Source: Blattamonas nauphoetae
Taxonomy: Eukaryota > Preaxostyla > Oxymonadida
Assembly: GCA_033064195.1 (NCBI GenBank)
Contig: JARBJD010000186.1
Span: 1-64,000 of the forward strand
Reading direction: 5' to 3'
Length of the DNA: 64,000 nucleotides
Shown here in pieces: positions 1 to 8,830 of the stretch. The notes below the pieces were generated by a model. The model saw nothing but the letters and a program-made list of their open reading frames with translations, searched no databases and was not told the DNA's origin. The stretch's first letter is position 1; each line of letters opens with the position of its first letter. A program made the translations under genes and the position numbers.

Positions 1-116
1 TTCTGTCTGATGTCTTCTGTGGATCACCTGTTATTGCTTTGGACATGAACTGCATTTTTGATCGAAAAGGATACACAATTTTTCCGTTGTTTTAGGAATC
101 ATTGGTGGATCAATTC

Positions 117-353
117 TCATTCTGTCACTTCCTTTCTCTCTCTGAATTTTCCTGGGATGTGCAGCACTCCATCTATGATCATATTCCTCATACCAATCCT
201 TGAAATGATCTTCCTCTGAATGGGATTTGTTTTGTGAGTCAGAATGAAGTCAAGATCTTCGTTCGCAATCTTTCTGTTTATCGAGGCTCGAACGAATGTG
301 TCTCTGTTCATTTTATTCGCATCCAGAATGTGTGATGTAATAAAGTGTTCCAT
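117..353 (-). CDS. Small Polinton protein of unknown function
   Basis: A 78-residue basic protein. It overlaps the upstream minus-strand gene (308-757) by 46 bases, the kind of packing usual in Polintons and their viral relatives. No motif, signal peptide or membrane segment is recognised. It could be a structural or DNA-binding protein, but nothing in the sequence decides this. Confidence 0.4.
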   Translation of the reverse strand: MEHFITSHILDANKMNRDTFVRASINRKIANEDLDFILTHKTNPIQRKIISRIGMRNMIIDGVLHIPGKFRERKEVTE

Positions 354-757
354 CTGCTTTGATTTTTCATTATTGAGTTCTCAGCTTTGATCTGTTCATC
401 TTCTGAATCGTTTCTCTGTTGATGATCAAACAATCCTTTCATTTGTGCCAACTTATTGAGCACTTGCTGTGTCGTCGGTCTGTAGTGTCTGATCTCTCTC
501 ACAGGGTGTTTGAATGGAGTTGTTCTGATTGACATTGGTGGATTGGGAATTATGTCATCATCGTCCTCCTCTTCAAATTTCCTCTCCTTCATTGGATATT
601 CATATTCAAACCCCATTGATTTCAAGTTTCTCTTCTGTCCAATTTTGATTGGAGATTCAGGTGATTCTATTGCTATTGGTCTTTGCACTGGAATTGGTAT
701 TGGTCTTGCCTCTGCAGGCCTTCGAATCCGTGGGTGAAAATTCACTCTCTGAGTCAC
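308..757 (-). CDS. Polinton protein of unknown function with acidic stretch
   Basis: A 149-residue protein. The first third is rich in proline and arginine with short repeats of the PIPIP kind. A strongly acidic run (EEEDDDD) lies near residue 65, followed by a mixed-charge tail. The composition suggests a largely disordered protein. It sits in the same orientation as the polymerase gene and overlaps the next gene at its 3' end. No family is recognised. Confidence 0.45.
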   Translation of the reverse strand: MTQRVNFHPRIRRPAEARPIPIPVQRPIAIESPESPIKIGQKRNLKSMGFEYEYPMKERKFEEEDDDDIIPNPPMSIRTTPFKHPVREIRHYRPTTQQVLNKLAQMKGLFDHQQRNDSEDEQIKAENSIMKNQSRWNTLLHHTFWMRIK

Positions 758-874
758 CTCGTGATGATAAAATTGATATGCTTCGAATGCAAGTTTAGCA
801 GTGCTATCCCGAATACGAACTCCTAGGAAGTTGCTTACAAATTGTTGAACTACTCTTCTTCCATCAGGTAGTGA

Positions 875-1075
875 TTATTCAGGAGATAAACCTCCATTGA
901 ACCAATCCTCGAAGTATGTTTCATCATTTCCATCAAAAGGTCCATTAGAATCAGCGCCATGATAGACAGGTAAAACGTTAGTGAAAGTCCATTTCTTTTC
1001 GACTATTTCGTTTTTGGAATGCTGTGTGCACCGAAGTAACCTATTCACTAAAGTATTAATCTGTCGTGTATTCAT
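875..1075 (-). CDS. Small Polinton protein downstream of the polymerase
   Basis: A 66-residue protein that starts right after an AT-rich leader shared in style with two other genes of this element, which supports the chosen ATG. It begins 23 bases beyond the end of the polymerase gene. The C-terminal half is acidic and aromatic (YFEDWF). Function unknown. Confidence 0.45.
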   Translation of the reverse strand: MNTRQINTLVNRLLRCTQHSKNEIVEKKWTFTNVLPVYHGADSNGPFDGNDETYFEDWFNGGLSPE

Positions 1076-1091
1076 TTATACAAAAATAAAG
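1076..1091 (-). promoter_or_regulatory. AT-rich leader before the gene at 875-1075
   Basis: On the minus strand a T-rich run containing TTTATTTTTG ends in TATAAATG, the last three bases being the start codon. The same pattern precedes the genes starting at 5471 and 5904, so it is a candidate promoter of the element. Confidence 0.4.
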
Positions 1092-1098
1092 TTTGTGT

Positions 1099-4000
1099 TT
1101 ATTCAAGTTTAAAATCAGTAGCTTTCAGTCCATGAATGAATGGAGGACACGATTCATTTTCAAGTACGATTGCTTTCAGATGGATTCCACTGAGACTGAG
1201 TTTCTGTTGTTGTATTTTTGCTATCTCAAATCCATTGGTGTCCTCTTCACTCACGACTCTTCTCGTCTGAAAGTTCAGTGTTGTAGTCACAGTTTTCTCT
1301 CCATTAAGACATTTCACATAATCGTCACTTGTGATATTTGTTTTCTTTAGAGACACTCCTTTGATCTTACATTTCTCATCGAGAGAGTAACACTTTGGTG
1401 CAAGATAGATCATCTGTTCACCTTCCTTTTCAATTGCTAATCCCAACAATTTCTTCTCATCATCAACTCCCTTTTCAGGATTGGGGAACCATTCGTATTT
1501 GTGAGCATCATAGAATTCTTTGTCAGCAATCACGTGTTCAAATTGTTGATGAATACCAGCATTCGGATCTCCACTAATCGCCCAATAAGCAGAGTCAGTA
1601 TCTCCCTCACAGAAGTGAATCTTGTTCATATCTAGACACTTGTACATGAAATTGTAGATGAAATTCAGATACCAGAACTTCGCATTGTCGAGTGTGAATA
1701 CTGCTTCTTGCAGACATGTCTTGCACGATGCTTTCTCTCTGTCTTCGATCACGATGTAGTTGTCCTCATTGATCTCTCTTGTCGCTACAAATCCTTTCAT
1801 CATTTGCTTCAGGTATGTTCTCTTCTCATTGCAGATTGTGATTGAGTTGTATTTCTCAGTGTTCATTCTATCATATCCGTAACTCCCATTCAAGTTGGTC
1901 TTACAGAACTGTTCTTTTCCTTTGTTTCCAACCTTCATTGCTTCTATTCGATCATTCATGAATGAGGTTACAAATGGTTCAAATCCAGCATGTCTCGAAA
2001 AGACCATCACAGTCTTAATATCGTCTACGATGAAGTGGCAATAGTCGATGAGGAACCACAGATAGTATGTCGAAAAGAACATATACTGATCGTGTGTGTT
2101 CAAGAGTTGGGTCAGCTTTCTTTGTTTGTCATCAGTCTTTAATCCATGTTTCTTCATCAATGAATACGTCTTCTCTCCAATGTTTTCTTCTGTCGTATTG
2201 ACCACAATGTTTCTGAAGATTGGTGGGAAGTTAATGAAATCATTTATGTACTTCTCGTCGATGTGTCCTTTCAGTTCTGCAACGAACAATGTCTTCTGAT
2301 TTTTGTCTTCGATAATCTTACGGCATTCTTTATCTCCTGTTGCGGTGAATAAGCATCGTCCTGGCATGTACATTCTGTGATTCGTGTATGGATTGTTCTT
2401 GTTCTTGATTGATGAGAAAGCACTTGGATAGAGGGAATTAAAGTCAACACCACAGACGTGAGTCATTATGTGTTCTGTGTCTTTGGAGAGAACTCTTCCG
2501 TCTTCATATGCGAAGTGATTGATTGGAGTCACGTCTTTAATGTTCTGTCGATGTTGAACATTCGATAATCCACCAGTCACAGCTGCTCTAAGTTTATGAT
2601 ATGTTTGCTCGTGTGTCAGAGTCATTGGTAGTGATTTCCAGATGCAATACTTCTTCAGTTGAATTCTCAATCTTGTGAGATGCTCATCTTTGTCTGACTT
2701 GTAGGTGTTGCAGTAATCACAGCAGATCTTCACGTTCTCTTTTGAATGTCCTTTCGAATTGTCGAGTCTATCCAATGTTGGTTTGAGTGCTTGTGTGTAG
2801 TGACATTTGCAGATATAGCACACTTTCTTGCACTGTTGAACAAACCACTCATAGTCTGCTTCAGTGACATTGTTGGTAGAATTGCGATGAGCTTTCTGGT
2901 CTTGGTACCTGTATCCTTCCACTTTGTATTTCCAGTATTGCTTGGTGATTTTTATTTCTCCAGATTGATCCACTCCATTGAAATCATCATCGATATCAAA
3001 GTCCTTGTAGGCACATGCATACTTGATTGCAGATGCATTTGCGGACAATGAGAGATTGTGCAACATGTCCACTTTGTATTGGAAGTTCAGATCAATGAGA
3101 TTATCCAAAGGTGCAATCATACATTCGACATCTCTGATGTTGTAAAATTTCAGATATTCCCATCTGTTCTTGAATCCTTGCTTGTTCCAATCATCAAGGT
3201 ACAATTGGTAATCTGTGTCAGACATTTCACTATTGTTCAGACTGGAATAGAATTCATCTTTGGAGAATGGTTCTTGTTTGCTCAACACTGTATCGTAGTC
3301 AGATGAATCAAACGATTCGTACGCAAAGAATGATTTCTGAAGAGTCGTCTTTCCTCCAAAGGCTTTGACTGCATTATCCAATGTCATTGGTCCTGTATAC
3401 GACATCATGTCAATAAAGCGAAGAACCTGTTGTGTCTTCTCATGTCTGATCAGAACTTGTTTGTACTTTGTTGTTGATCCAAGGAAGCTCACCACTTTCC
3501 AATCCTTGTCAACGAGATCACGGAATATGAGATTGATGTCGAATCTGGAGCTGTTGAATCCAATCACACTGACTTCATTTTGTGAAGGTATTTCTGGATC
3601 CTCGTACAGGTTGTCATCCCGTACTGTCTCTGCATATTTGAAGAGTTCTCTGATCCATTGCTTTACAAAGTCTTTTCCATCTCGAAGATCAAAGTAGATT
3701 GACTTCACTCCTGATTTTGATTTGATTGCTGATGCAACGGAGAGAGGTTTCAAGTGTGAGATCAATTGTGTATTGTCATCAGAGAATAGATTGTCAAGAA
3801 TGAGATCTTCCATCGTTTCGAAATCGTATGTGATGTAGTATTGGGTTGGTTTGAATTCGTCCTGTCTTTTGTGTGCCATCAGAAATTCAAATGTTCGATT
3901 GTTGAGAATATGTGGAACGTATGGTCTTGGTGTCTTGTCAAGTGAGATCTTCTTCACATGTTTTCCATCAAGTTCTTTGCACTCTCTGAGATGCTTCTCA

Positions 4001-4590
4001 AAATCTCTACTGAAGTTTTTATTCTTCACTTGGAATCCTCTTGATTGACAATCCGGACAGAGCTTGTATCCAGTGATTTTCTCAGGGTCAACAAGAAACA
4101 TCACATGAACGAGAGTGGCTGTAAGTGGAATCATCAGAATGGGAAGAACTCTTGCATCATCATTGTCGTTGATGTACGATTGACTGAGGAAGTAACGCTT
4201 CTTGTCTTCATCGTATTCATAAATGTGAACTGTGATGTTAAATTCTTGCATGACTGTCTCCATATCACATGCAATATCAAATCCAGGATAGTTGCGCAAG
4301 TGCTCAGTCAGTTGATGTGGTTTGAGATGGGTCAGCTTCTTATGTACAGCGAACAATCTCTTTGCTTCAACGTTTCTCATATTGATTGATATTTTCTTGC
4401 CAGGAACCTCAGGAAGTGTGAGGAACGATAATGATTGAAAGAAACAGATGTTGTTCTCAGAATCGATGTATCGAACATTCCTCGTTTTGATGTGTTCAGT
4501 GAGAATTGCATTAGCTTTTCCTGCAACTGGAAATCGATAGACTGCAACCAGAATGGAGTGAAATGCGATGTACATTGTCTTCGTATCCAT
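1099..4590 (-). CDS. polB: Protein-primed family B DNA polymerase of a Polinton
   Basis: A 1163-residue polymerase expected to copy the element from a terminal protein primer. An exonuclease region shows YDFETM near residue 255 and a second exonuclease motif (GFNSSRFD) about 100 residues later. The palm shows DFNSLYPS near residue 715, NGSYGYD further on and the catalytic DTDS near residue 995, followed by a KCYSL motif. These are the standard motifs of protein-primed PolBs. Between the exonuclease and palm, around residues 585-640, lies a zinc-binding HNH-like module with CxxC, DRLDN and CCxxC. This is not a usual part of the polymerase core. The gene is flanked closely by other minus-strand genes. 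Assignment as a Polinton polymerase is strong; the role of the HNH-like part is unknown. Confidence 0.92.
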   Translation of the reverse strand: MDTKTMYIAFHSILVAVYRFPVAGKANAILTEHIKTRNVRYIDSENNICFFQSLSFLTLPEVPGKKISINMRNVEAKRLFAVHKKLTHLKPHQLTEHLRNYPGFDIACDMETVMQEFNITVHIYEYDEDKKRYFLSQSYINDNDDARVLPILMIPLTATLVHVMFLVDPEKITGYKLCPDCQSRGFQVKNKNFSRDFEKHLRECKELDGKHVKKISLDKTPRPYVPHILNNRTFEFLMAHKRQDEFKPTQYYITYDFETMEDLILDNLFSDDNTQLISHLKPLSVASAIKSKSGVKSIYFDLRDGKDFVKQWIRELFKYAETVRDDNLYEDPEIPSQNEVSVIGFNSSRFDINLIFRDLVDKDWKVVSFLGSTTKYKQVLIRHEKTQQVLRFIDMMSYTGPMTLDNAVKAFGGKTTLQKSFFAYESFDSSDYDTVLSKQEPFSKDEFYSSLNNSEMSDTDYQLYLDDWNKQGFKNRWEYLKFYNIRDVECMIAPLDNLIDLNFQYKVDMLHNLSLSANASAIKYACAYKDFDIDDDFNGVDQSGEIKITKQYWKYKVEGYRYQDQKAHRNSTNNVTEADYEWFVQQCKKVCYICKCHYTQALKPTLDRLDNSKGHSKENVKICCDYCNTYKSDKDEHLTRLRIQLKKYCIWKSLPMTLTHEQTYHKLRAAVTGGLSNVQHRQNIKDVTPINHFAYEDGRVLSKDTEHIMTHVCGVDFNSLYPSAFSSIKNKNNPYTNHRMYMPGRCLFTATGDKECRKIIEDKNQKTLFVAELKGHIDEKYINDFINFPPIFRNIVVNTTEENIGEKTYSLMKKHGLKTDDKQRKLTQLLNTHDQYMFFSTYYLWFLIDYCHFIVDDIKTVMVFSRHAGFEPFVTSFMNDRIEAMKVGNKGKEQFCKTNLNGSYGYDRMNTEKYNSITICNEKRTYLKQMMKGFVATREINEDNYIVIEDREKASCKTCLQEAVFTLDNAKFWYLNFIYNFMYKCLDMNKIHFCEGDTDSAYWAISGDPNAGIHQQFEHVIADKEFYDAHKYEWFPNPEKGVDDEKKLLGLAIEKEGEQMIYLAPKCYSLDEKCKIKGVSLKKTNITSDDYVKCLNGEKTVTTTLNFQTRRVVSEEDTNGFEIAKIQQQKLSLSGIHLKAIVLENESCPPFIHGLKATDFKLE

Positions 4591-4616
4591 CAGTGTTCTC
4601 TCTTGAGATTCTTTGA

Positions 4617-5030
4617 TCAGATTGATCGCAAATTTTTTGAGTACTCATTGATGTCTCCTGAACTTCTGATCACTGTCGGAAAACTCTTCGATGTGTTCTC
4701 TAATTCTGGTCTGAAGTCATTGTAAGTTGTCTCATCTTTGTCTTTTCTCTCGATGATCTTTCCAAAGTCAATACTAATCTTGAATGGATGATCTTTCTCT
4801 TTGTCGAACACTGCTTTAATGAAGGTTGTGATTTCTTCAACGTTCTTCAAGTGATTGTGGAAGTACAACTGATATGGTTTTCCATTATCCTCAACCTTCT
4901 CGACCTCATTCTTTTTGAACTTCCTTCGTGCATCCATGAGACAAGAATTGAATGCTGCTTTGTCTCGTGGTTCAGCTAATAATATGCATTCTTCAAATCC
5001 CTCAAATGTCTGCACTTCTCTCTTTTCCAT
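4617..5030 (-). CDS. Polinton protein upstream of the polymerase
   Basis: A 137-residue charged protein lying 26 bases upstream of the polymerase gene in the same direction. It contains a segment of the form FKISIDFGKII, somewhat like regions that accompany Polinton-type polymerases in other protists. That resemblance is from memory and untested. No catalytic motif is seen. Confidence 0.5.
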   Translation of the reverse strand: MEKREVQTFEGFEECILLAEPRDKAAFNSCLMDARRKFKKNEVEKVEDNGKPYQLYFHNHLKNVEEITTFIKAVFDKEKDHPFKISIDFGKIIERKDKDETTYNDFRPELENTSKSFPTVIRSSGDINEYSKNLRSI

Positions 5031-5054
5031 TTGTTCATTTTTCTTCTGAATGAT

Positions 5055-5471
5055 TCACAGATTCTTCATCCAATGATCCATCAGCTTCTCTTCAATTGAT
5101 TTCAGTTTCCACGTCATTTTGAACACTTGCTTTTTCAGTTCATCTTTGTTCACTCTTGGATTTTCTTTCATGATTTGCATTCTTGCTTTGCTGTCTTCTT
5201 CATTCATCATTGCATTGTTTTTGTGCTCTTCCAGTTTGTGAATAAAATCATCAATCTGATAGTTGGTAATATTCCTTATCTCTCCTTCAAAATGGAGATC
5301 TGGATTCTTGAGCATTGACAGGAGATATGCACGATGATGTTGGTAGTTTCTAATGTTTGGATTATATGTTCGATCATAGCCATGTTCATCCTTGAATTCA
5401 AAGGTGGTGTTTGGAAATAGTGTTCTAATTTTCGTGATGCTGTCTGTGACAAATTTCAGTGTCGCCGCCAT
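5055..5471 (-). CDS. Polinton protein of unknown function
   Basis: A 138-residue lysine- and glutamate-rich protein predicted to be mostly helical, ending in a short amphipathic stretch. The start follows directly on an AT-rich leader shared with the neighbouring gene, which supports the ATG chosen. It could be a DNA-binding or terminal-protein-like factor given its place upstream of the polymerase, but there is no direct evidence. Confidence 0.5.
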   Translation of the reverse strand: MAATLKFVTDSITKIRTLFPNTTFEFKDEHGYDRTYNPNIRNYQHHRAYLLSMLKNPDLHFEGEIRNITNYQIDDFIHKLEEHKNNAMMNEEDSKARMQIMKENPRVNKDELKKQVFKMTWKLKSIEEKLMDHWMKNL

Positions 5472-5505
5472 TTACTACAAATTAAAAAATCCGAAAATAA
5501 AAAAA
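5472..5505 (-). promoter_or_regulatory. AT-rich promoter-like leader, copy 1
   Basis: On the minus strand a T-rich segment with TTTTTTAATTTGTAGTAA runs directly into the ATG of the gene at 5055-5471. Nearly the same sequence precedes the gene at 5515-5904. Conservation between two unrelated reading frames points to a transcription or translation start signal of the element. Confidence 0.5.
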
Positions 5506-5514
5506 GTTGAGCCT

Positions 5515-5904
5515 TTATTTCTGTTTTCTCTGATGGGGCTTTATCGTTGCCTTTAGCCAGGAATCAAGTCTAATTCTGAACACTTCACTTCCGCCAATCT
5601 CTCGATATGTGAATGGAACCAGAACTTTGGTGTACTCACCTACGAGTTCACAATTGTATTTCTTCAGTTCATTTTCGACGAATGATTGAGTGTAGTGTCG
5701 ACGTTTCGCTAAGTGAGGTCTGTTTCCTTGATTCCACAACTTTGGTTTTATTCTCCATTCAACTCCCTCATGAACATACGTCACCGGCACATTATTTCTG
5801 ACATATTCAGAGACTAGCGAACAGTTCTCTTCTTTCATTGATTCAATTAATGCTTGTTCTGAACATACTCGACGTCTTTCGTTGTACATCGCAGTTGGAT
5901 TCAT
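5515..5904 (-). CDS. First visible gene of the Polinton, unknown function
   Basis: A 129-residue basic protein. Two similar segments, each with a Cys followed by a V-P-x-T-Y or V-P-F-T-Y motif (around residues 30-45 and 85-105), suggest an internal duplication. It is the outermost gene on this side; beyond it no convincing gene is seen until the next transposon. It starts just after a conserved AT-rich leader. Confidence 0.5.
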   Translation of the reverse strand: MNPTAMYNERRRVCSEQALIESMKEENCSLVSEYVRNNVPVTYVHEGVEWRIKPKLWNQGNRPHLAKRRHYTQSFVENELKKYNCELVGEYTKVLVPFTYREIGGSEVFRIRLDSWLKATIKPHQRKQK

Positions 5905-5936
5905 TTAATACAAATTAAAAAATTCAAAAATAAAAT
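5905..5936 (-). promoter_or_regulatory. AT-rich promoter-like leader, copy 2
   Basis: On the minus strand the segment TTTTTTAATTTGTATTAA leads directly into the ATG at 5904. It differs at only a few places from the leader of the gene starting at 5471. Confidence 0.5.
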
Positions 5937-6266
5937 TTCATTCGTGATTTTATCATTTGTGATCTTCCGAGACTTCGATTCTGTCATCGATGGGTTCGAT
6001 CAGTCTTGTTTGATCGGAGAAAGTACTTCAATGGGACATGATCCTTTCATCTCGTTCCTGACGACTCTTTACCGTTTGATTTAGGTGTGTTTCACTTTCT
6101 ACTTTCTCATTTGTTCTCTTTTCTTTTTTGACATCTCATTCTTGTTCTCGATCATCGACTTTTTTCTTCTCCTCTCATTTAGGTACATCACATTGTTTTA
6201 TGAACGGTGGTTTCATTCCCGACTTGTTTTGAACAGGTTTGCTCCATTTTTGAATTCATTCTTTCC

Positions 6267-7597
6267 TAAAACTTACTTATGTACCAACGCCGATCAAACC
6301 GAAAGTGGACCTGAAGATCAGGTACACAGATGCGTTTTATCGCTTAAAAGTATGTCTCTCGTGATTTACCAAACAGGTATTCTCTTCTTTTTTATTCATC
6401 TTTTCATAAAACATCTTCATGTACTCGATCTGTGTGATCATCAAACTCAGGTACACTATTGCGTCTTATGACCAGAAAGTGCTGTTCACTGAATATTTGA
6501 AACAGGTTTGCTCTCTTTTTTGTATTATCTCTTTATAAGACACAATGACGTACCAGAATTTTCACTTCACTTTTGACATTCTCTTTTCTGGTACAACACT
6601 TCACTTTATCCTCTCATTTTCACTTCATTGTCAGTTTTTTTTCATTGTCTCTCACTTTTTTACAAAATTAAAATTTAAAATGACGTGAACAAAATTTTGA
6701 TCCTCATCTTTGCTCAAAAAACTTCGTGATTCATCGATAAAATTGTATGCGTTGGTACACCACTTTGTTTTACTTTCATTCAACTTTCATTTCACCTTTT
6801 ACACTTCACTACTCTTCGATTTGTGCTCTTCATTTTTTCTAAAACACAACGGTGTACCAACAAAACGCGATCTGAAGTGATCATCCAGATCAGGTACACC
6901 ACTTCACCTTATCGTTTCATTTCACAACTATTTGATTTCAATTCTCTTTTTTGATCAAAACAAAGTGGAACACAGAACTAAAAATGTTTGATCGTCAAGA
7001 TAAAAACGAACTGTAAGATCTGGTACATGAATGTGTTTTATCACTTCAAACATTGTTTCACTTCACAATTTTGATCTCTTTATTGACATTTTTGCTCTAA
7101 TTTTTCATAAAACAAAGTGGTGTACCAACGAGATTCAATCTGAAATGATCGGTGAGATCTGGTACATGAATGTGTTTTATCTTTTAGTTTTCACTTCACT
7201 CACTCTTAATTCCTCTTGTTTTCTGAAATTTCGTTGAACGCGTTCATAAGGTGAAGTGATGTACCAACGAAGTGAGAAAAACAATGATTGGAGAGATCTG
7301 GTACGTCACTTCACCTTATCGTTGCTAACATTGTTTCACTTCACAATTTTACTCTAATTAGAAACATTTTTGATGAACGCGTTCATAAAGTGAAGTGGTG
7401 TACCAATGAAATGCGAACAACAAAGATCGTTCAGATCTGGTACGAGATTTTGTTTTATCGTTTACTTTTCACTTCACTCACTCTTTTTTTCTCTTTGTTT
7501 GTGAAATTTTGACGAACCCGTTCATAAGGTGAAGTGGTGTACCAACGGAACGCAAAGGATCAAGATCGTGCAGATCTGGTACGTCACTTCACCTTAT
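6267..7597. repeat. Array of about ten imperfect stem-loops, period 139 bp
   Basis: Each unit has a left arm like ATAAGGTGAAGTG..GTACC and a right arm that is its reverse complement (GGTAC..CACTTCACCTTAT), 20-21 bp each, around a loop of about 30 nt ending in AGATCTGG or GATCAGG. Good units lie at 6267-6340, 6406-6469, 6535-6609, 6839-6912, 7107-7180, 7246-7319, 7385-7458 and 7524-7597, with weaker ones near 6690-6770 and 6960-7041. The last four start exactly 139 bp apart. Arm changes on one side are often matched on the other. No gene is seen here. The array may be a subterminal repeat of the Polinton or an independent satellite. Confidence 0.8.
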
Positions 7598-8508
7598 CGT
7601 TTCATTCTCACTTCATTTACATTTTAGTACTCTAGTTTTGTGAAATTTAGATGAAGATGTTCATCAAACTCAATACTTTCCCACCATTTTCACTATTTCC
7701 ATTTCACCATTCACTATCATACTTGCCCACTTCATTTTAGCTTCATTCACCTTCATTTGGTCTAATTAAGAGAAAAAGTCGACGAAAAATGAAGTATTGT
7801 GATGTGCTCGTGAAGTGTGAATGACTGAAAAATGGGTTGTAAAATGAGGGGAATGAAGAGGAGAGTTGAATACCTGAAATGTGAAACGTGGAAAGTGAAA
7901 TGAGAGATGAAAGGTGTTGAAGTTGTTTAAGCTTAGACAAACGGTATGATGGAAAAACACATAAAACCAACATTATGAAAAAACTAGTCGTCAAAAGTGT
8001 CGCGAAAATTCAGTACTCCCTCCTCGAAAGGTGAGAAAGAAGATGTGATGTGAGAAAATCGGGGCAAAAATCGATATGAGTGAAAAGTTGGTGAAAATGT
8101 GGTGCAAAAAAGGTGCGTTCAAAAAAAGAGGACTATGAAGGTGAGGTGATCGGGAACCTAGGAAAAGCGTCGGAAGGACGCAAATGTGAAGATTTTGAAA
8201 AATCTAACGTAAAAAACGAAAACTGACGAAAAAAGTGGTGAAAGATGACGTGAAAAAGTGAGGTTGAAAAGTGTCACCAAAAGGCGACTCCGAGCGAAAT
8301 GAAGTGTAAAAACGCAAATAGGAGGCAAAAGTGATCCTAAAAAGTGAAGTGCTGAAAGCGCATACATTTTTTTTAAAAATCGGAGAAACTCGAAAAATGG
8401 AATGTGGGTTGATCAAGAAAAATCCCGATCCGGCCTTGATCTAACCAAAAATTCCAAAAGTGTTTTTTATCGCGAATTTCACCTTCTGAAATCGATTTTG
8501 TAATTTTA
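7598..8508. other. Intergenic stretch without a recognisable gene
   Basis: Purine-rich sequence on the plus strand with many GTGAAA and AAGTG words; its composition resembles the spacers of the preceding stem-loop array. Short open frames on the minus strand look like composition artefacts (Ser/Phe/Leu-rich). No RNA gene or repeat end is recognised. It stops at the TA target of element E1. Confidence 0.5.
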
Positions 8509-8510
8509 TA

Positions 8511-8771
8511 GGAGTGTCACCAATTAGTCCGGTGTCACTAATTCGGCATTTTCTTTGAAACGATAGAGGATGTGGTGAATATGAACTGTGTGAAATGATA
8601 GAGTTAAAAAAGTCCTGCTTCCCGAGAAAAACCTGCTAAACTGGTTGTGTGTTCAGTTTATGGGTCAGATCAAACATCATCGGGAAAAAGAAGGAAGATT
8701 GGCTCTTAAAGATTGGATATTATGCACAATATGATTTCAACCTAACTATCTTCTATGATTTCAACACAATT
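8511..8771 (+). repeat. Left TIR of E1
   Basis: Starts GGAGTGTCACCAATTAG after the TA target and matches the reverse complement of 19085-19345 almost throughout. The outer 35 bp holds two spaced GTGTCAC words, likely transposase binding sites. Confidence 0.88.
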
Positions 8772-8830
8772 CCTGTAACTTTTTACAATTTATGTGCTAA
8801 AACTGAGATAAAGGGTGGATTCTTCATCAA

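Larger units (their letters stand above)
1..5950 (-). mobile_element. Polinton/Maverick-type element, one end, cut by the window edge
   Basis: A block of minus-strand genes is centred on a protein-primed family B DNA polymerase, the hallmark of Polintons. Small genes of unknown function lie tightly packed on both sides, some overlapping, and short AT-rich spacers with a shared motif precede at least three of them. Integrase, packaging ATPase, protease and capsid genes are not visible here and would be expected left of position 1. No terminal repeat was identified, so the right limit is set just past the last gene; the stem-loop array that follows may also belong to it. The visible part looks whole or nearly whole, which suggests a young copy. 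Family assignment is from polymerase motifs and layout only. Confidence 0.75.

Noticed and set aside
7743-8416. Minus-strand frames between the stem-loop array and E1
   Set aside because: Composition is Phe/Ser/His-rich because of purine-rich plus-strand DNA; no motif and several overlapping frames.
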